A stretch of 64,000 nt of DNA, from positions 39,946 to 103,945 of the forward strand of contig JBCCFL010000016.1 in assembly GCA_039029735.1 (NCBI GenBank), written 5' to 3'. The DNA comes from CADEDH01 sp039029735. Its GTDB lineage: Bacteria > Actinomycetota > Acidimicrobiia > Acidimicrobiales > SZUA-35. Of the stretch, positions 40,853-53,000 are shown piece by piece. The translations under genes were made by a program, and so were the position numbers. Numbering within the stretch: the stretch's first letter is position 1; each line of letters begins with the position of its first letter. The notes beneath the pieces are model-generated. The model did no database searches. It saw nothing but the letters and a program-made list of their open reading frames with translations, and was not told the origin of the DNA.

Positions 40853-43570
40853 TCAGCCGTGACACTGCTTGAACTTCTTGCCGCTTCCGCAGGGGCAGGG
40901 TGCGTTGCGGGGCGTCTTGTCCCACTCGTCCTTCACCAGCGGCTGACGGTTGTTGGCCTTCGGTGTGGCCTCGGGAGCCTCGTCGGTACTCGACGAGGTG
41001 GTCATGTCGGACTCGCTCACAGCGGGCGCAGCCGGGGCGGCTGGTGCCGCCTTGGTGGCAGTGGTGCCCTCCTCGGCCGGGGCACTGCTCTCGGCGGTGG
41101 CCGGCACCGTGACCTCGACGTGCATGATGTACTTCACGTAGTCGACGGTGAGGGCGCTCATCATGGCGCTGAACAGGTCGAAGCCCTCACGCTGCCACTC
41201 GGTGAGCGGATCGCGCTGACCCATCGCCCGGAGGCTGATGCCCTCGCGGAGGTAGTCCATCTCGGTGAGGTGATCTCGCCAGCGCTGATCGATGAGCTGG
41301 AGCATCACCTGCCGCTCGATCTTTCGCAGCATCTCGGCGCCGAGCTCTTCCTCGCGGCGCTCGTAGATGCCAAGGCCCTCGGTCTCGATCGCGCTGCGGA
41401 TGTCGTCGACCGTCTTCATGTCGGCGAGCGCCTCGGCAGTGAGCTCTGTCGGCCAGAACGAGCGCAGCTCGGTGTAGAGGCCCTCGATATCCCACGAGTC
41501 CTCGAGTTCCTCGATGCAGTAGGTGGACACGAGGATGTCGGCCACGTCCTCGATGGCTTCGAGGCTGTCGTCGCGGAGATCGCCTTGTTCGAGGATCTGC
41601 TGGCGGCGCTGGTAGATGACCTTGCGCTGCTGGTTCAGCACCTCGTCGTACTTGAGCACGTTCTTGCGGATCTCGGCGTTCTTCTGCTCGACCGTGGTCT
41701 GGGCTCGCTCGACCGAGCGGGACACCATCTTCGACTCGATCGGCACATCCTCGGGGAGCGCCCGATCCATCACCCAGTTCATCGCACCGGTGGCGAAGAT
41801 CCGCATCAGATCATCTTCGAGCGACAGGTAGAAGCGGCTCTCGCCCGGGTCGCCCTGGCGGCCGGCACGGCCACGGAGCTGATCGTCGATCCGGCGGCTC
41901 TCATGCCGCTCGGTGGCGAGCACATAGAGCCCGCCCGCCTCACGAACCGCTTCGCCGTCGGCGTGACAGCGGGGCGACCAGTAGTCGAGGCGCGTGGAGT
42001 AGTAGGCCTCGCCCTCGTCGGTCTCGGCGTCGAGCCCCTCGGCGTGGAGATCGCGCTCGGCCAGCTTCTCGGCGTTTCCGCCGAGGATGATGTCGACGCC
42101 TCGACCGGCCATGTTGGTGGCCACCGTGACCGCTCCAGGGGCCCCGGCCTGAGCCACGATGTCGGCTTCCCTGAAGTGCGCCTTGGCGTTCAGTACCTCG
42201 TGCTGGATGCCGCGGGAGGCCAGCATCTTCGACAGCTGCTCGGATTTCTCGACCGACGCCGTGCCGACGAGCACGGGCTGACCGGCACCGACGCGCTCTT
42301 CGAGATCGTCGGCCACCGCTTCGAACTTCGCCGTCTCGGACTTATACACGAGGTCGGGCTGGTCGGCCCGCGCAATGGCGCGGTTGGTCGGAATCTGCAC
42401 GACGGAGAGGCCGTAAGTTGCCTCGAGCTCGGCGGCATCACCCAACGCCGTACCGGTCATACCTGCGAGCTTGGTGTAGAGCCGGAAGTAGTTCTGCAGC
42501 GTGACCGTGGCCATCGTCTGCTGCTCGTCCTTGATGCGGACACCTTCTTTGGCCTCGACGGCCTGGTGGAGGCCGTCGGACCAGCGCCGGCCATCCAAGA
42601 TGCGACCGGTGAACTCGTCGACGATCTTCACCTCGCCGTCGGCGACGAGGTACTCCTTGTCGCGGTTATAGAGCTCTTTGGCCCGCAGTGCTGCGTTGAG
42701 CTGGTGCACCATGTCGCCCTGAACACCGTCGTAGAGGTTCTCGACGCCGAGGATCTCCTCGACCTTCGAGATGCCCTCGTCGGTGATGGCGACGATGCGC
42801 TTCTCCTCGTCGACGTCGTAGTGCGTGTCGCGGCTGAGCTGCCGGGCGATGTCGGCGAAGCGATAGTAGAGGTCGGCGGCGCCGCGTAGCTTGCCGCTGA
42901 TGATCAACGGGGTTCGGGCCTCGTCGATCAGGATCGAGTCGATCTCGTCCACGATGGCGTAGGCATGGCCGCGCTGGGTGCGGGCCTCCATCGAGCGCGC
43001 CATGTTGTCGCGGAGGTAGTCGAACCCGAACTCGTTGTTCGTTCCGTAGGTGATGTCGCAGGCGTACTGCTCACGCTTGAAATCGGCGTTGCCGCCCCCT
43101 GGCACCACCAGGCCGGTGCTCAGCCCGAGCCAGCCGTGCACCTGCCCCATCCACTCGGCGTCACGGGAGGCCAGGTAGTCGTTGACGGTGATGACGTGGA
43201 CGCCCTTGCCGGCCAGTGCGTTGAGATACACGGGCAACGTGGACACGAGGGTCTTGCCCTCGCCGGTCTTCATCTCGGCGACCGAACCCCAGTGGAGGGC
43301 TGCACCACCCATCAACTGCACGTCGTAGTGGCGCTGGCCGATCACGCGCCACGCGGCCTCGCGAACCACCGCGAACGCCTCGTGCATCACATCATCAAGC
43401 CGGGCGCCGTTGTCGAGGCGCTCCCTGAACTCGACGGTCTTCCCCTGCAGCTCGGCGTCGCTGAGGGCCTGTATCTCCGGTTCCAGCTGGTTGACGGGAG
43501 CAACGACGGACTGAACCGCCTTGAACCGCTTGCCATCTCCGGCTTTGAGTATCTTGTCCAGAATTCCCAT
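40853..43570 (-). CDS. secA: Preprotein translocase ATPase SecA
   Basis: The 905-residue motor drives proteins through SecYEG. Visible are MRTGEGKT-type Walker A (EMKTGEGKTLVS), DEIDSILIDEARTP, the HSD stretch TNMAGRGVDIILGGN, and RGRAGRQGDPGES. The C terminus has a variable Ala/Thr-rich linker ending in the zinc-binding CPCGSGKKFKQCHG used for SecB/ribosome contact. Length is typical of the housekeeping SecA1. It lies upstream of prfB and downstream of comF. Confidence 0.98.
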   Translation of the reverse strand: MGILDKILKAGDGKRFKAVQSVVAPVNQLEPEIQALSDAELQGKTVEFRERLDNGARLDDVMHEAFAVVREAAWRVIGQRHYDVQLMGGAALHWGSVAEMKTGEGKTLVSTLPVYLNALAGKGVHVITVNDYLASRDAEWMGQVHGWLGLSTGLVVPGGGNADFKREQYACDITYGTNNEFGFDYLRDNMARSMEARTQRGHAYAIVDEIDSILIDEARTPLIISGKLRGAADLYYRFADIARQLSRDTHYDVDEEKRIVAITDEGISKVEEILGVENLYDGVQGDMVHQLNAALRAKELYNRDKEYLVADGEVKIVDEFTGRILDGRRWSDGLHQAVEAKEGVRIKDEQQTMATVTLQNYFRLYTKLAGMTGTALGDAAELEATYGLSVVQIPTNRAIARADQPDLVYKSETAKFEAVADDLEERVGAGQPVLVGTASVEKSEQLSKMLASRGIQHEVLNAKAHFREADIVAQAGAPGAVTVATNMAGRGVDIILGGNAEKLAERDLHAEGLDAETDEGEAYYSTRLDYWSPRCHADGEAVREAGGLYVLATERHESRRIDDQLRGRAGRQGDPGESRFYLSLEDDLMRIFATGAMNWVMDRALPEDVPIESKMVSRSVERAQTTVEQKNAEIRKNVLKYDEVLNQQRKVIYQRRQQILEQGDLRDDSLEAIEDVADILVSTYCIEELEDSWDIEGLYTELRSFWPTELTAEALADMKTVDDIRSAIETEGLGIYERREEELGAEMLRKIERQVMLQLIDQRWRDHLTEMDYLREGISLRAMGQRDPLTEWQREGFDLFSAMMSALTVDYVKYIMHVEVTVPATAESSAPAEEGTTATKAAPAAPAAPAVSESDMTTSSSTDEAPEATPKANNRQPLVKDEWDKTPRNAPCPCGSGKKFKQCHG

Positions 43571-43679
43571 GGCTCCGGTCCAGTCTAAAGACTTGCGATC
43601 TCTGCGATGCGGTCACCTCGTCAATCGGTGGTGATGACCAGGTGTGACACCGCTCATATCGGCGGTGCGGCAACGAAGC

Positions 43680-44294
43680 TCAGCCCCTCGTGACCACGCC
43701 GACCACGGCACCGTGAACCGTGGTTGCCCCGACGGCCAACAGCGCCGCGGCCGCTGCCTGCAGCGACGCACCGGTGGTGGCCACGTCGTCCACCAACAGC
43801 ACCGTGGGCGGGCAGGGGCCCGTCGGCGCCACGGTCGGCCCATCGAGGCGTTGTGCCCGGGCCCGCCCCCACTGAGCCGCCGCCCCTCTTCGACGCAACA
43901 GCCGACGGTGCGGTCGACCAAGCGAGCGGGCCACCGATCGGGCCACGTCACGGCCCTGGTCGTAGCCCCGTTCCCGCCGACGCGCTCGGCTCGCCGGCAC
44001 GAAGGTGACGATGGCGTTGCCGAGCCGTGATCCGTGGGTGCACAGAGCCGCCTCGGCCACAATGCCCCCGAGGAGGGGCCACAGGTCGCGCCGGCCGCCG
44101 TTCTTGGCGGCCAGCACGACCCGAGCCAGGCGTTCGTCGTACTCGGCGCCGGCAACAACGCTCGCCAACGGGCCTTCAGCGGTGAGGCGACGCCGGGGCG
44201 GTGCACCCGGCGCGCCGAACAGGGTCTGACGGCAGCTCTCGCAAAGGCCAGCCGCGGCCGCTCCACATCCCGGGCAGCATCGTTCGAAGAGCAC
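43680..44294 (-). CDS. ComF family phosphoribosyltransferase-like protein
   Basis: The 204-residue protein has a Cys-rich N terminus (CCPGCGAAAAGLCESC) and a PRTase core with FVPASRARRRERGYDQ and the PRPP loop VLLVDDVATTGAS. ComF proteins help bring transforming DNA into the cytosol in competent bacteria; elsewhere their role is unclear. The start is GTG. In many actinobacteria the ribosome-hibernation gene hpf lies between comF and secA; here the 109-base gap is too short for it, so hpf is missing from this site. Confidence 0.87.
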   Translation of the reverse strand: MLFERCCPGCGAAAAGLCESCRQTLFGAPGAPPRRRLTAEGPLASVVAGAEYDERLARVVLAAKNGGRRDLWPLLGGIVAEAALCTHGSRLGNAIVTFVPASRARRRERGYDQGRDVARSVARSLGRPHRRLLRRRGAAAQWGRARAQRLDGPTVAPTGPCPPTVLLVDDVATTGASLQAAAAALLAVGATTVHGAVVGVVTRG

Positions 44295-44391
44295 GACGGC
44301 TCCTCCTCATGCAGACTGCGTTCGGGATCGACCTCGATCCGATTCAGCACACCGTTCGCCCACGGTGCCCGTGCTGCTCGATCGCTCCTTC

Positions 44392-44455
44392 GCTGAGCGC
44401 GCTCAGCGGAGGAGTTCGCTGAGGCGAACTCCAGAAGGAGCGCCTCCGGCGCTCC
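44392..44455. repeat. Three consecutive hairpins between comF and ahcY
   Basis: Within 64 bases lie a 16-base perfect palindrome GCTGAGCGCGCTCAGC (44392-44407), a 9-base-pair hairpin GGAGTTCGC-TGAG-GCGAACTCC (44411-44432), and an 8-base-pair hairpin GGAGCGCC-TCC-GGCGCTCC (44437-44455). The last ends two bases before the ahcY stop codon, so it may terminate ahcY transcription. The TCC triloop recalls the repeats behind the RNA genes. Confidence 0.65.
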
Positions 44456-44457
44456 GA

Positions 44458-45926
<1,469 letters not shown>

Positions 45927-45930
<4 letters not shown>

Positions 45931-46169
45931 GACGGTTCCTCCCACGTCGGTTGAACGTTCTCCGACTCAGCGAGTGCCATGAGCCGATCGTGTTCGTCTC
46001 CATCGACTGTTTCGGCCTCGTCGATGAGCATCACGGGGATGTCGTCCACGATCCGGTAGCGGCGGTGGAGGCGGGGGTTGTAGAGGCTCTGCTCGGCCTC
46101 GAAGTACAACAGCGGACCGTGATCCTCGGGGCAGGCGAGAATCTCGAGGAGCTGGGAGTCCAGGGCCAT
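45927..46169 (-). CDS. Trm112-like small protein (UPF0434 family)
   Basis: The 80-residue protein matches the Trm112p-like family: LLEILACPEDHGPLLYFEAEQ, YNPRLHRRYRIVDDIPVMLIDEAE. In eukaryotes and archaea Trm112 activates SAM methyltransferases; the bacterial form is thought to do something similar. The coupling to ahcY by a four-base overlap is suggestive, because AhcY removes the by-product of methyl transfer. Only one Cys is kept, so zinc binding is doubtful. Confidence 0.88.
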
Positions 46170-46217
46170 GACATCGTTCCTATCGGAATCGGGGCCTGAT
46201 GCCTCACCAGCGGTTGC

Positions 46218-47444
46218 TCACGCAGCGGGGGTCTGAGCTGCGCCGACAGTGGCTCGCCACACCACCGCGTCGGCACTCAGCACGAGCTGGTAGAGCCCGT
46301 GGTCGGCGAAGACCGCGACGGCGTCGCCGCGATCCACCACCACAGGGTGGCCTCGGTCGCCACCGAGGGTGACCGACCCGGCGGTGACCAACACGATCTC
46401 CGGGCCGGCAGGCGTGCGGGTGCGCTCCCCTTCCCCACTCAGCCGTTCGAGGGTGAATTCGGGCACGGGGCTGTCGTAGACGTGGTCGGCCTCGGTCGGC
46501 TTCTGCACCGGGGCCGGTGTCGACCGCCCGTCGAGCACCACGGCGAGCTCGGCAACGTCGACGTGTTTCGGGGTGAGCCCGCCCCGGATCACGTTGTCGC
46601 TGTTGGCCATCAGCTCCACTCCGGTGCCCCGAAGGTAGGAGTGCATGATCCCGGCGCGGAGGAACATTGCCTCGCCGGGCTGGAGCAGCACGTGGTTCAG
46701 CAGCAGGGCGACGGCAACGCCGATGTCGCCCGGGTAGGCGGCAGCCAGGCGGCTGGTCCACGTGAGCGTGTCCTGCTCGCGCTCGGCCACCGCTCCTCCC
46801 GCTCTGGCGAGCGCATCGGCGGCGGTCACGATCGCCTCGACGAGTTCGGCGGCTGACGCGCGATCGCGGGCCAGCAGACTGCGGGCGGCATCGCCGACCA
46901 CGGTCGGGCCGTCGCCTGCCGCCGCCAACTCATCCGCCCAGGTCTGGAGCGTGGGCCCAGGCAAGGAGCGTGCCAATGCGGCCACCAACTCGTGGAGCTG
47001 GGCCGCAGGACGGAACCCGCACTTGGCTTCGAAGGTCGTGAGGGCGCAGATCAGCTCGGGTTTGTGATTGTCGTCGCGGTAGGTGCGATCGGGGGCGCTC
47101 CGGCCGACCCCGGCAGCCTCCTCGCGGGCGAATCCGGCGCGGGCCTGGTCGAGGGTGGGGTGCACCTGGATCGAGAGTGGATCAGCGGCGGCGAGCACCT
47201 TGAGCAGGAACGGGAACTGCCCGAACCGCTCGTCGACCGCCGCCCCCAGCACGGCTGAGGGGTCGGCCCCCACCGCATCGAGCAGCGTTCTCCCGGCGCC
47301 CCGCAACACACTGGGGGCCTTGGGGTGGGCGCCCAGCCAGAGCTCGGCTTCGGGTTCGCCGGTCGGGGTGCGGCCCTGCAGCTCGGCGATCACCGTTGGA
47401 TCGCCCCAGGCGTAGGGCTGGACCACGCCGTCGATGCGGTGCAC
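46218..47444 (-). CDS. manA: Mannose-6-phosphate isomerase, class I
   Basis: The 408-residue cupin metalloenzyme interconverts fructose 6-phosphate and mannose 6-phosphate. Zinc-site motifs are LSIQVHPTLDQARAGF and DDNHKPELICALT, and the later cupin has NSDNVIRGGLTPKHVD. It provides precursor for GDP-mannose together with the manB gene, which ends two bases before its GTG start. The last 100 residues form the second cupin domain. Confidence 0.95.
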   Translation of the reverse strand: MHRIDGVVQPYAWGDPTVIAELQGRTPTGEPEAELWLGAHPKAPSVLRGAGRTLLDAVGADPSAVLGAAVDERFGQFPFLLKVLAAADPLSIQVHPTLDQARAGFAREEAAGVGRSAPDRTYRDDNHKPELICALTTFEAKCGFRPAAQLHELVAALARSLPGPTLQTWADELAAAGDGPTVVGDAARSLLARDRASAAELVEAIVTAADALARAGGAVAEREQDTLTWTSRLAAAYPGDIGVAVALLLNHVLLQPGEAMFLRAGIMHSYLRGTGVELMANSDNVIRGGLTPKHVDVAELAVVLDGRSTPAPVQKPTEADHVYDSPVPEFTLERLSGEGERTRTPAGPEIVLVTAGSVTLGGDRGHPVVVDRGDAVAVFADHGLYQLVLSADAVVWRATVGAAQTPAA

Positions 47445-47446
47445 GC

Positions 47447-48826
47447 TCAGCCGGCCTCGGCCATGACGCGTTGCACCTCGGCCACCCGCTCGGCCACGGC
47501 GTCATCGGATCCCGCCTCGAGGTTGAGCCGGAGCAGGGGCTCAGTGTTCGACGGGCGCAGGTTGAACCACCAGTGGCCAGCGTCGACGGTGAGCCCATCG
47601 AGGCGGTCGGTCTGGAGGTCGCCATAGTGCGATGCCACGTGTTCGATCACGGCGGCCGCGTCGCTCACCCGGGTGTTGATCTCGCCGGAGGCGGCGTAGC
47701 GCTTGAGGGGGGCGAGCATCTCGGACAGCGGCCCATCGAAGCGGGACAGCTGTTCGAGCACCAGGACGGCGGCGATGAGGCCGGAGTCGGCCCGCCAGTT
47801 GTCGCGGAAGTAGTAGTGAGCGGAGTGCTCGCCGCCGAACGAGGCGTTCTGCTCCGCCATCATCTGCTTGATGAACGAATGACCCACCCGCGACCGCACG
47901 GGTGTGCCGCCGCCCTCGGCGACCACCTCGGGCACCGTTTTGGAGCAGATCAGGTTGTAGATGATCGTGGCCCCCGGATCGCGCTCGAGCACGGAGCGGG
48001 CCAGGAGCGCCGTGGTGAGCGAGCCCGACACCGGCTCGGCCTTCTCGTCGACGAGGAACACCCTGTCGGCGTCGCCGTCGAACGCAAGGCCGATGTCGGC
48101 TCCCGTTTCGAGCACCCGGGCCTGCAGGTCGGCCAGGTTCTCGACCTGGATCGGATTGGCCTCGTGGTTGGGGAACGTGCCGTCGAGCTCGGGATACATC
48201 ACCTCGAGGTCGAATGGAAGGGTCGAGAACACCTCGGGCACCACGAGGCCGCCCATGCCGTTGGCGGTGTCGGCGATCACCTTGAGCGGCTTGAGACCGT
48301 CGATGGCGACGAACCCCCGGACGTGGTCGGCGAAGGCTGCCAGCAGATCGTCGGTGCTGCGCGAGCCTCGAGTGGGAGCCGGGGTCACACCGTTGCGTGC
48401 GTACTCCTTGATCTGGTTCAGGCCCGTGTCCTGGCCGACCGGGGCCGCCCCGGCCCGGCACAGCTTGATGCCGTTGTACTCGGCTGGATTGTGCGACGCC
48501 GTGAACATGACGCCGGGATGGTTGCGCGACCCGGCGGCGAAGTAGAGGAGGTCGGTGGAGCCGAGGCCGATGTCCAACACGTCGAGGCCTTGAGCCATCA
48601 CACCGTCGGCGAAGGCATCGACGAGCTCGGGCCCGGACGGCCGCATGTCACGGGCGATGATCACCGTGGAGTCGGCCTCGGGATCGGTCGACGTCGTGCG
48701 GAGGTACTCGGCGAAACCAGCGCCGATGCGACGGCAGACCTCGGCGTCTATCTGGTCGGGATAGATGCCCCGGATGTCGTAGGCCTTGATGATGTCGTCG
48801 AGCGAAAGGGTCGATGCGTCACTCAC
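47447..48826 (-). CDS. manB: Phosphomannomutase/phosphoglucomutase
   Basis: The 459-residue enzyme moves the phosphate of mannose or glucose between C6 and C1. It has DIIKAYDIRGIYPD at the N terminus, the phosphoserine loop FTASHNPAEYNGIK, the Mg loop AFDGDADRVFL, the sugar loop GGEHSAHYYFRD and RPSNTEPLLRLN for phosphate. Start is GTG. It pairs with manA (gap of two bases) for GDP-mannose supply to the glycosylation genes upstream. Confidence 0.96.
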   Translation of the reverse strand: MSDASTLSLDDIIKAYDIRGIYPDQIDAEVCRRIGAGFAEYLRTTSTDPEADSTVIIARDMRPSGPELVDAFADGVMAQGLDVLDIGLGSTDLLYFAAGSRNHPGVMFTASHNPAEYNGIKLCRAGAAPVGQDTGLNQIKEYARNGVTPAPTRGSRSTDDLLAAFADHVRGFVAIDGLKPLKVIADTANGMGGLVVPEVFSTLPFDLEVMYPELDGTFPNHEANPIQVENLADLQARVLETGADIGLAFDGDADRVFLVDEKAEPVSGSLTTALLARSVLERDPGATIIYNLICSKTVPEVVAEGGGTPVRSRVGHSFIKQMMAEQNASFGGEHSAHYYFRDNWRADSGLIAAVLVLEQLSRFDGPLSEMLAPLKRYAASGEINTRVSDAAAVIEHVASHYGDLQTDRLDGLTVDAGHWWFNLRPSNTEPLLRLNLEAGSDDAVAERVAEVQRVMAEAG

Positions 48827-48900
48827 AGCGCAACCCTAACGGTGGTCGATGTCCCGGAGACTGAATGAGTCGAAGACCCCGCATATCGCACGGCGGGGGG

Positions 48901-50085
48901 TCAGTCGCGGGGCCGATCTCGCCCCGACCGGGCGGCCAGGACCCGCTCGTGAGCCAACGTTGGTCGGTACGACCCGTTGCCCGCCGCTCGGCGAATCCGT
49001 ACGAGATCGATGAGAAGTTCGATGGTGTGGCCCACGATCCGCACCGACGACCCGGCACGGTTCGTGACCTCGACAGGAACCTCGGTGAGCGAGAGCCCGT
49101 CCTGCTCGGCGATGAGGAAGATCTCGACGTCGAAGGCGAAGCCGTCGATCCTGGTGCGCTCGAAGATCGTGCGCCCCACGTCGCCCCGGAACCCCTTCAG
49201 CCCGCACTGGGTGTCGCGGAACCGGCCGAGCAGCACCACGTGAGTCAGGCCGTTGATCACCCGACCACCGAGTTCGCGGATCCGGCGAGCCTTCACGAGC
49301 GTTTCGGTGTCATCGTGGCGCCGGGAGCCGACCACCACGTCCCAGCCGTCTTCGAGGCGTTCCAGCACGTCCAGGATGAGCGGCGGGGCGTAGGCGAGGT
49401 CGGCGTCGGTGAACACCACGGCACGGCCAACCGAGCTGAGCACGCCGGCGCGAACGGCCGCTCCCTTGCCCCGGTTCTCCTCGAGGCGCACGACCCTGGC
49501 TCCGGCGGCTGCGGCCTCCTCGCGAGTGCCGTCTGAGGAGCCGTCGTCACACACCACGATCTCGAAGTCGGTGAGTGGCATCGCGATCAGCAGTTCGGAG
49601 GTGACGGCGTCGACGGTTTCGCCGATCAGCCCCTCCTCGTTGTAGGCCGGCAGCACGACGCTGAGGCGGACCGGGCCCGTTGTCGGCGGGCGCAGCAGCC
49701 GCTCGGCCATCTCCCGCCGCACCTCGTGGAACAGGATGCGGCGATAGACGACGAATCGGACCATGGCGGCCACGGCCACTGCGATCAGCTTTGCCAGTAG
49801 GAGCCAGGGCAACGCCCGCTCCAGGCTCGTCAGCACCGCGATGTCGACGATGCCGGCCACCAGAGCTGTTGCGGTGAACAGCAACGGCTGCGACACCCAT
49901 GCCGCCCGCGGCGTGCGCCGGAAGGTGACCCACCGGTGGGCGAGGTACGACACGACCGACGCCGTCACCAACGCCACCACGTCCGCCCTGATCAGTGACC
50001 AGGAGGCGAGGGTGAGCACGATGCCGATGTCGAGGGCGGTGGCGATGACCCCGACGGCGAGGAACGTGCGGATGCGGCTCCTCAC
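48901..50085 (-). CDS. GtrA-domain/GT2 glycosyltransferase fusion
   Basis: The 394-residue protein joins two parts. Residues about 1-125 have four membrane helices of GtrA type (YLAHRWVTFRR, VRFVVYRRILF), linked to flipping of lipid-linked sugars. Residues about 140-390 are a GT-A family 2 domain like dolichyl-phosphate glucosyl/mannosyltransferases: SVVLPAYNEEGLI, VVCDDGSSDGT, FTDADLAY and DTQCGLKGFRG. It probably makes and helps flip a polyprenyl-phosphate sugar, the donor for the large membrane protein encoded just upstream. The GTG start overlaps that gene's stop (GTGA). Confidence 0.9.
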   Translation of the reverse strand: MRSRIRTFLAVGVIATALDIGIVLTLASWSLIRADVVALVTASVVSYLAHRWVTFRRTPRAAWVSQPLLFTATALVAGIVDIAVLTSLERALPWLLLAKLIAVAVAAMVRFVVYRRILFHEVRREMAERLLRPPTTGPVRLSVVLPAYNEEGLIGETVDAVTSELLIAMPLTDFEIVVCDDGSSDGTREEAAAAGARVVRLEENRGKGAAVRAGVLSSVGRAVVFTDADLAYAPPLILDVLERLEDGWDVVVGSRRHDDTETLVKARRIRELGGRVINGLTHVVLLGRFRDTQCGLKGFRGDVGRTIFERTRIDGFAFDVEIFLIAEQDGLSLTEVPVEVTNRAGSSVRIVGHTIELLIDLVRIRRAAGNGSYRPTLAHERVLAARSGRDRPRD

Positions 50086-53000
50086 GGCCCGGTGGGCGTC
50101 GTGGGCTCCTCGTCGGGATCCTCAGGGGAGTCCGCATCGGGATCGGGGGCCGCCGCTCCCCGCTCGGCTGACGCTGCGGACGACGACACCACGTGCGCGG
50201 CCCAGCTCGACACCCCCGACGCGGTGGGGTCGGCGGCGTCGACCTCCGCTGGCTCGTCGCTGGTCACGTCGGGTTCGACTGGCTCGTCGGTGACGTCTGC
50301 CGACGCACCGGGGCGGGTGGGGTCGGTCGGCGGGGCCGGGGGCGCAGGCGCCTCGTCCGACTGGCTCGCATCGGCGTGGCTTGGGTCGACGGGGCTCGCG
50401 TCGACGGGGCCTGCATTGGGCAGCGAGCCCACCTCGGGTACCGGTTCGACGTCGACGTCGACGCCCTCCGCCTCCTCGGGCACCGGGATCGCCTCGGGCC
50501 ACGCGCTGGTGGAGGCCCCAGGAGTGGCGTCGGGGGCGACATCGATGATCGGCTCGGCCTCGGAAGGGGCCTGGTCAGCCGTGGGTGGTGCCGCTGCGAG
50601 CGGCGACGCACCATCGACGGCACTCGGGGCGGCCTCTGCTGCCGGCTCTGGTTCGACGTCGGCGCCGGGCTCGTCAACCCCGACGTCGGGTTCCGCGCCG
50701 GGCTCGACATCGACGACAGCCGCGACCTCGGCAGCCGGCTCCGTCTCTCCGACCGGCTCGACATCCGGACCAGACCCGACTCCGGCGCCGGCGGGAGCGT
50801 CGTCGGCGGCTGCGCTGACCGGCGGCTCCGTGTCGATGTCCGATACGGGAGACGCCTCGGCTGCGACCTCGGCAGCCGGCTCGGTGTCGATCGCTGGTGA
50901 CGGCTCGGGCAGCACCTCGCCAGTCGGACCAGTCGCGACCAGATCGCCGCCGGCGTCGTCCGCATCGCCCAGCGGCCCATCGAGATCGGGCTCGGCCGGC
51001 TCGGCGGGCTCGGCGGGCTCGGCGGGCTCGGCGGGTCCATCGAGATCTGGAGCCGCCTGTTCAGCCGGCTCGGCCACGCTGATTGGTGCCGCCGCCATCG
51101 ACTCCGTCGGCTCCACCTGTTCAGCACGCGGCGCCGGGTCGCCGACGACCACCGTGTCGAACTCGACTTCCACCTCGTCGAACGCGGCGGTGTCCTCGTC
51201 AACCGGTATCTCGGTTGGCGCCTCGGATTCCTGCGGGGCCAGAGCCGGCCAGGGGTTGGCCGAATCGACGGGTGTGTCATCGTCGACCGCATCGGCTGTC
51301 GCGGCCACGGCAGCAACAGCGGCCGCCGGGGCTACGGCATCGCCGTCGGGCTCGCCGTCACGCCTGCGGGCTCGACGCCCGGTGGGGCGCCCCCTGACCA
51401 ACGACGCAATGCGCCCGTGGTCCACGGCGATCAGCAGGCCCAGCGCACCCACACCGACCAGGCTGGCCAGCGTGCCGAGCCAGTCGATCAAGGTACGGCC
51501 GTAGCTCAACTCCACGGCGGTCTCGGTGGGTATCACCACCATGAGGTTCGGTCCGGCTCGCCATGGCCCTTCGGCTCCGCTCACCTGCCAGTTCGGGAAG
51601 TACGACGCCTTCACCAACACGGGCGAGCCTGGCTCGTCGACCGTGAATGAGATGCGGCTCGTGTCGATCTCGACGTCCGACACGGTGACGGGGGCGGTTG
51701 CCACGCCGTCGGTGGCCACCTGGGTTCCAACCCGCTGCCAGCCCTCCGGGCCATCCTCGGCCGGTAAGGCGAGGAACTGGCTCGGGTCGTTGTAGAAGGT
51801 GACGGCCTGGCTTTCCCAACCCACCTCGAACCGATTGGCCAGCTCACCGGCCTCCTCTTCACTGAGGCCGCTCGCAACCACGGGCTCGTAGGCGAGGGGC
51901 TCCACCAACTCGGCCCCATTCACCTCGAAGATCACGAACGGCTGCGCCTCAGCCACCTCGGTTAGGTCGGGATGGGCGCGGGCCGCGGTGATCGAGGCGT
52001 CCTCCTGGGCCATGTAGTACCGAACGCCCATCACCTGGAGCTGGTCCACGCCGCGGTCGATGTCGAACGCCTGGTACGGCAGGTCGCGCTGGGCGCGTGA
52101 CGGCTCCTGGGAGAGCACGCTCTGGTTGAGGAAGTGGAACGGTGTGGTGGCCGAACTCTCGAAGTACAGGCCCTCCATCGATCCGATGCATCCGTCGGTC
52201 CAGTGCGGCAGCAGCATCAGCGCCATCGGGGTGCCGTAGCGGTCGAGATCGGGGCTGTACTCCCACATCGCCCGCCCACAGCCGTTGTCAGTGCCGACGT
52301 CGCTCATGGCCACCACAACGTTGCGGTACTCGGCGTAGGCCGGCTTCGACTCGTACCCGGAGTAGTTCCACGCCGTCCAGCTCGGGATGAAGCTCTGCTG
52401 GTGTGAGCGGAACACCCCGAGCCAGCGGTGGGTGCCGGCCTCGTCGATGCTGGTGAGCGGGAGCACCCGGAGCGGGACGGCCACCGTGATCAGCGCGACC
52501 AGGAGACCGAGGCCGGTCGCGGCCAGCGTCACCCGGTTGTCGGGCCGCTCGAAGCTCTGGGCCATGGCGGCCGCCACCAGTCGGACGATCGTGGCCACGC
52601 CGATGGCGGCCAGCAGGTAGACCGACAAGTAGTAGAACGGCAGGAGCCGAGCGTTCCACAGCGGCCCCTCGGCCAGCTGGGCCACACCAGCGAGGAACAC
52701 CATCCCGGTGGTGAGGAACACCACGCCTACTCGTTCCCGTAGCACGATGGAGGTGACCGCACCGACGCCGGCGATCGGGAGGGCGACGAGCATCGGTGTG
52801 GTCAACAGCGCAGGCCCGATGGCGTCGAGGCGTTCCCAGCCCATGTCGTTGAACAGGTCGTCGCGCAGGTAGAAGGGCAGCAGCCAGAACGCCGACAGCA
52901 GCACCGCGGTGGGGCCGGTGACGGCGAGCCACAGCGTGCGGCGGCGGATGTCGTCCTCGACGAGGGCCGCGAGCCCGAAGGTGGTGGCCACGGCCACACC

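Noticed and set aside
40433..42889. An 818-codon plus-strand frame.
   Set aside because: It is the antisense shadow of secA and prfB, a common effect in high-GC genes.
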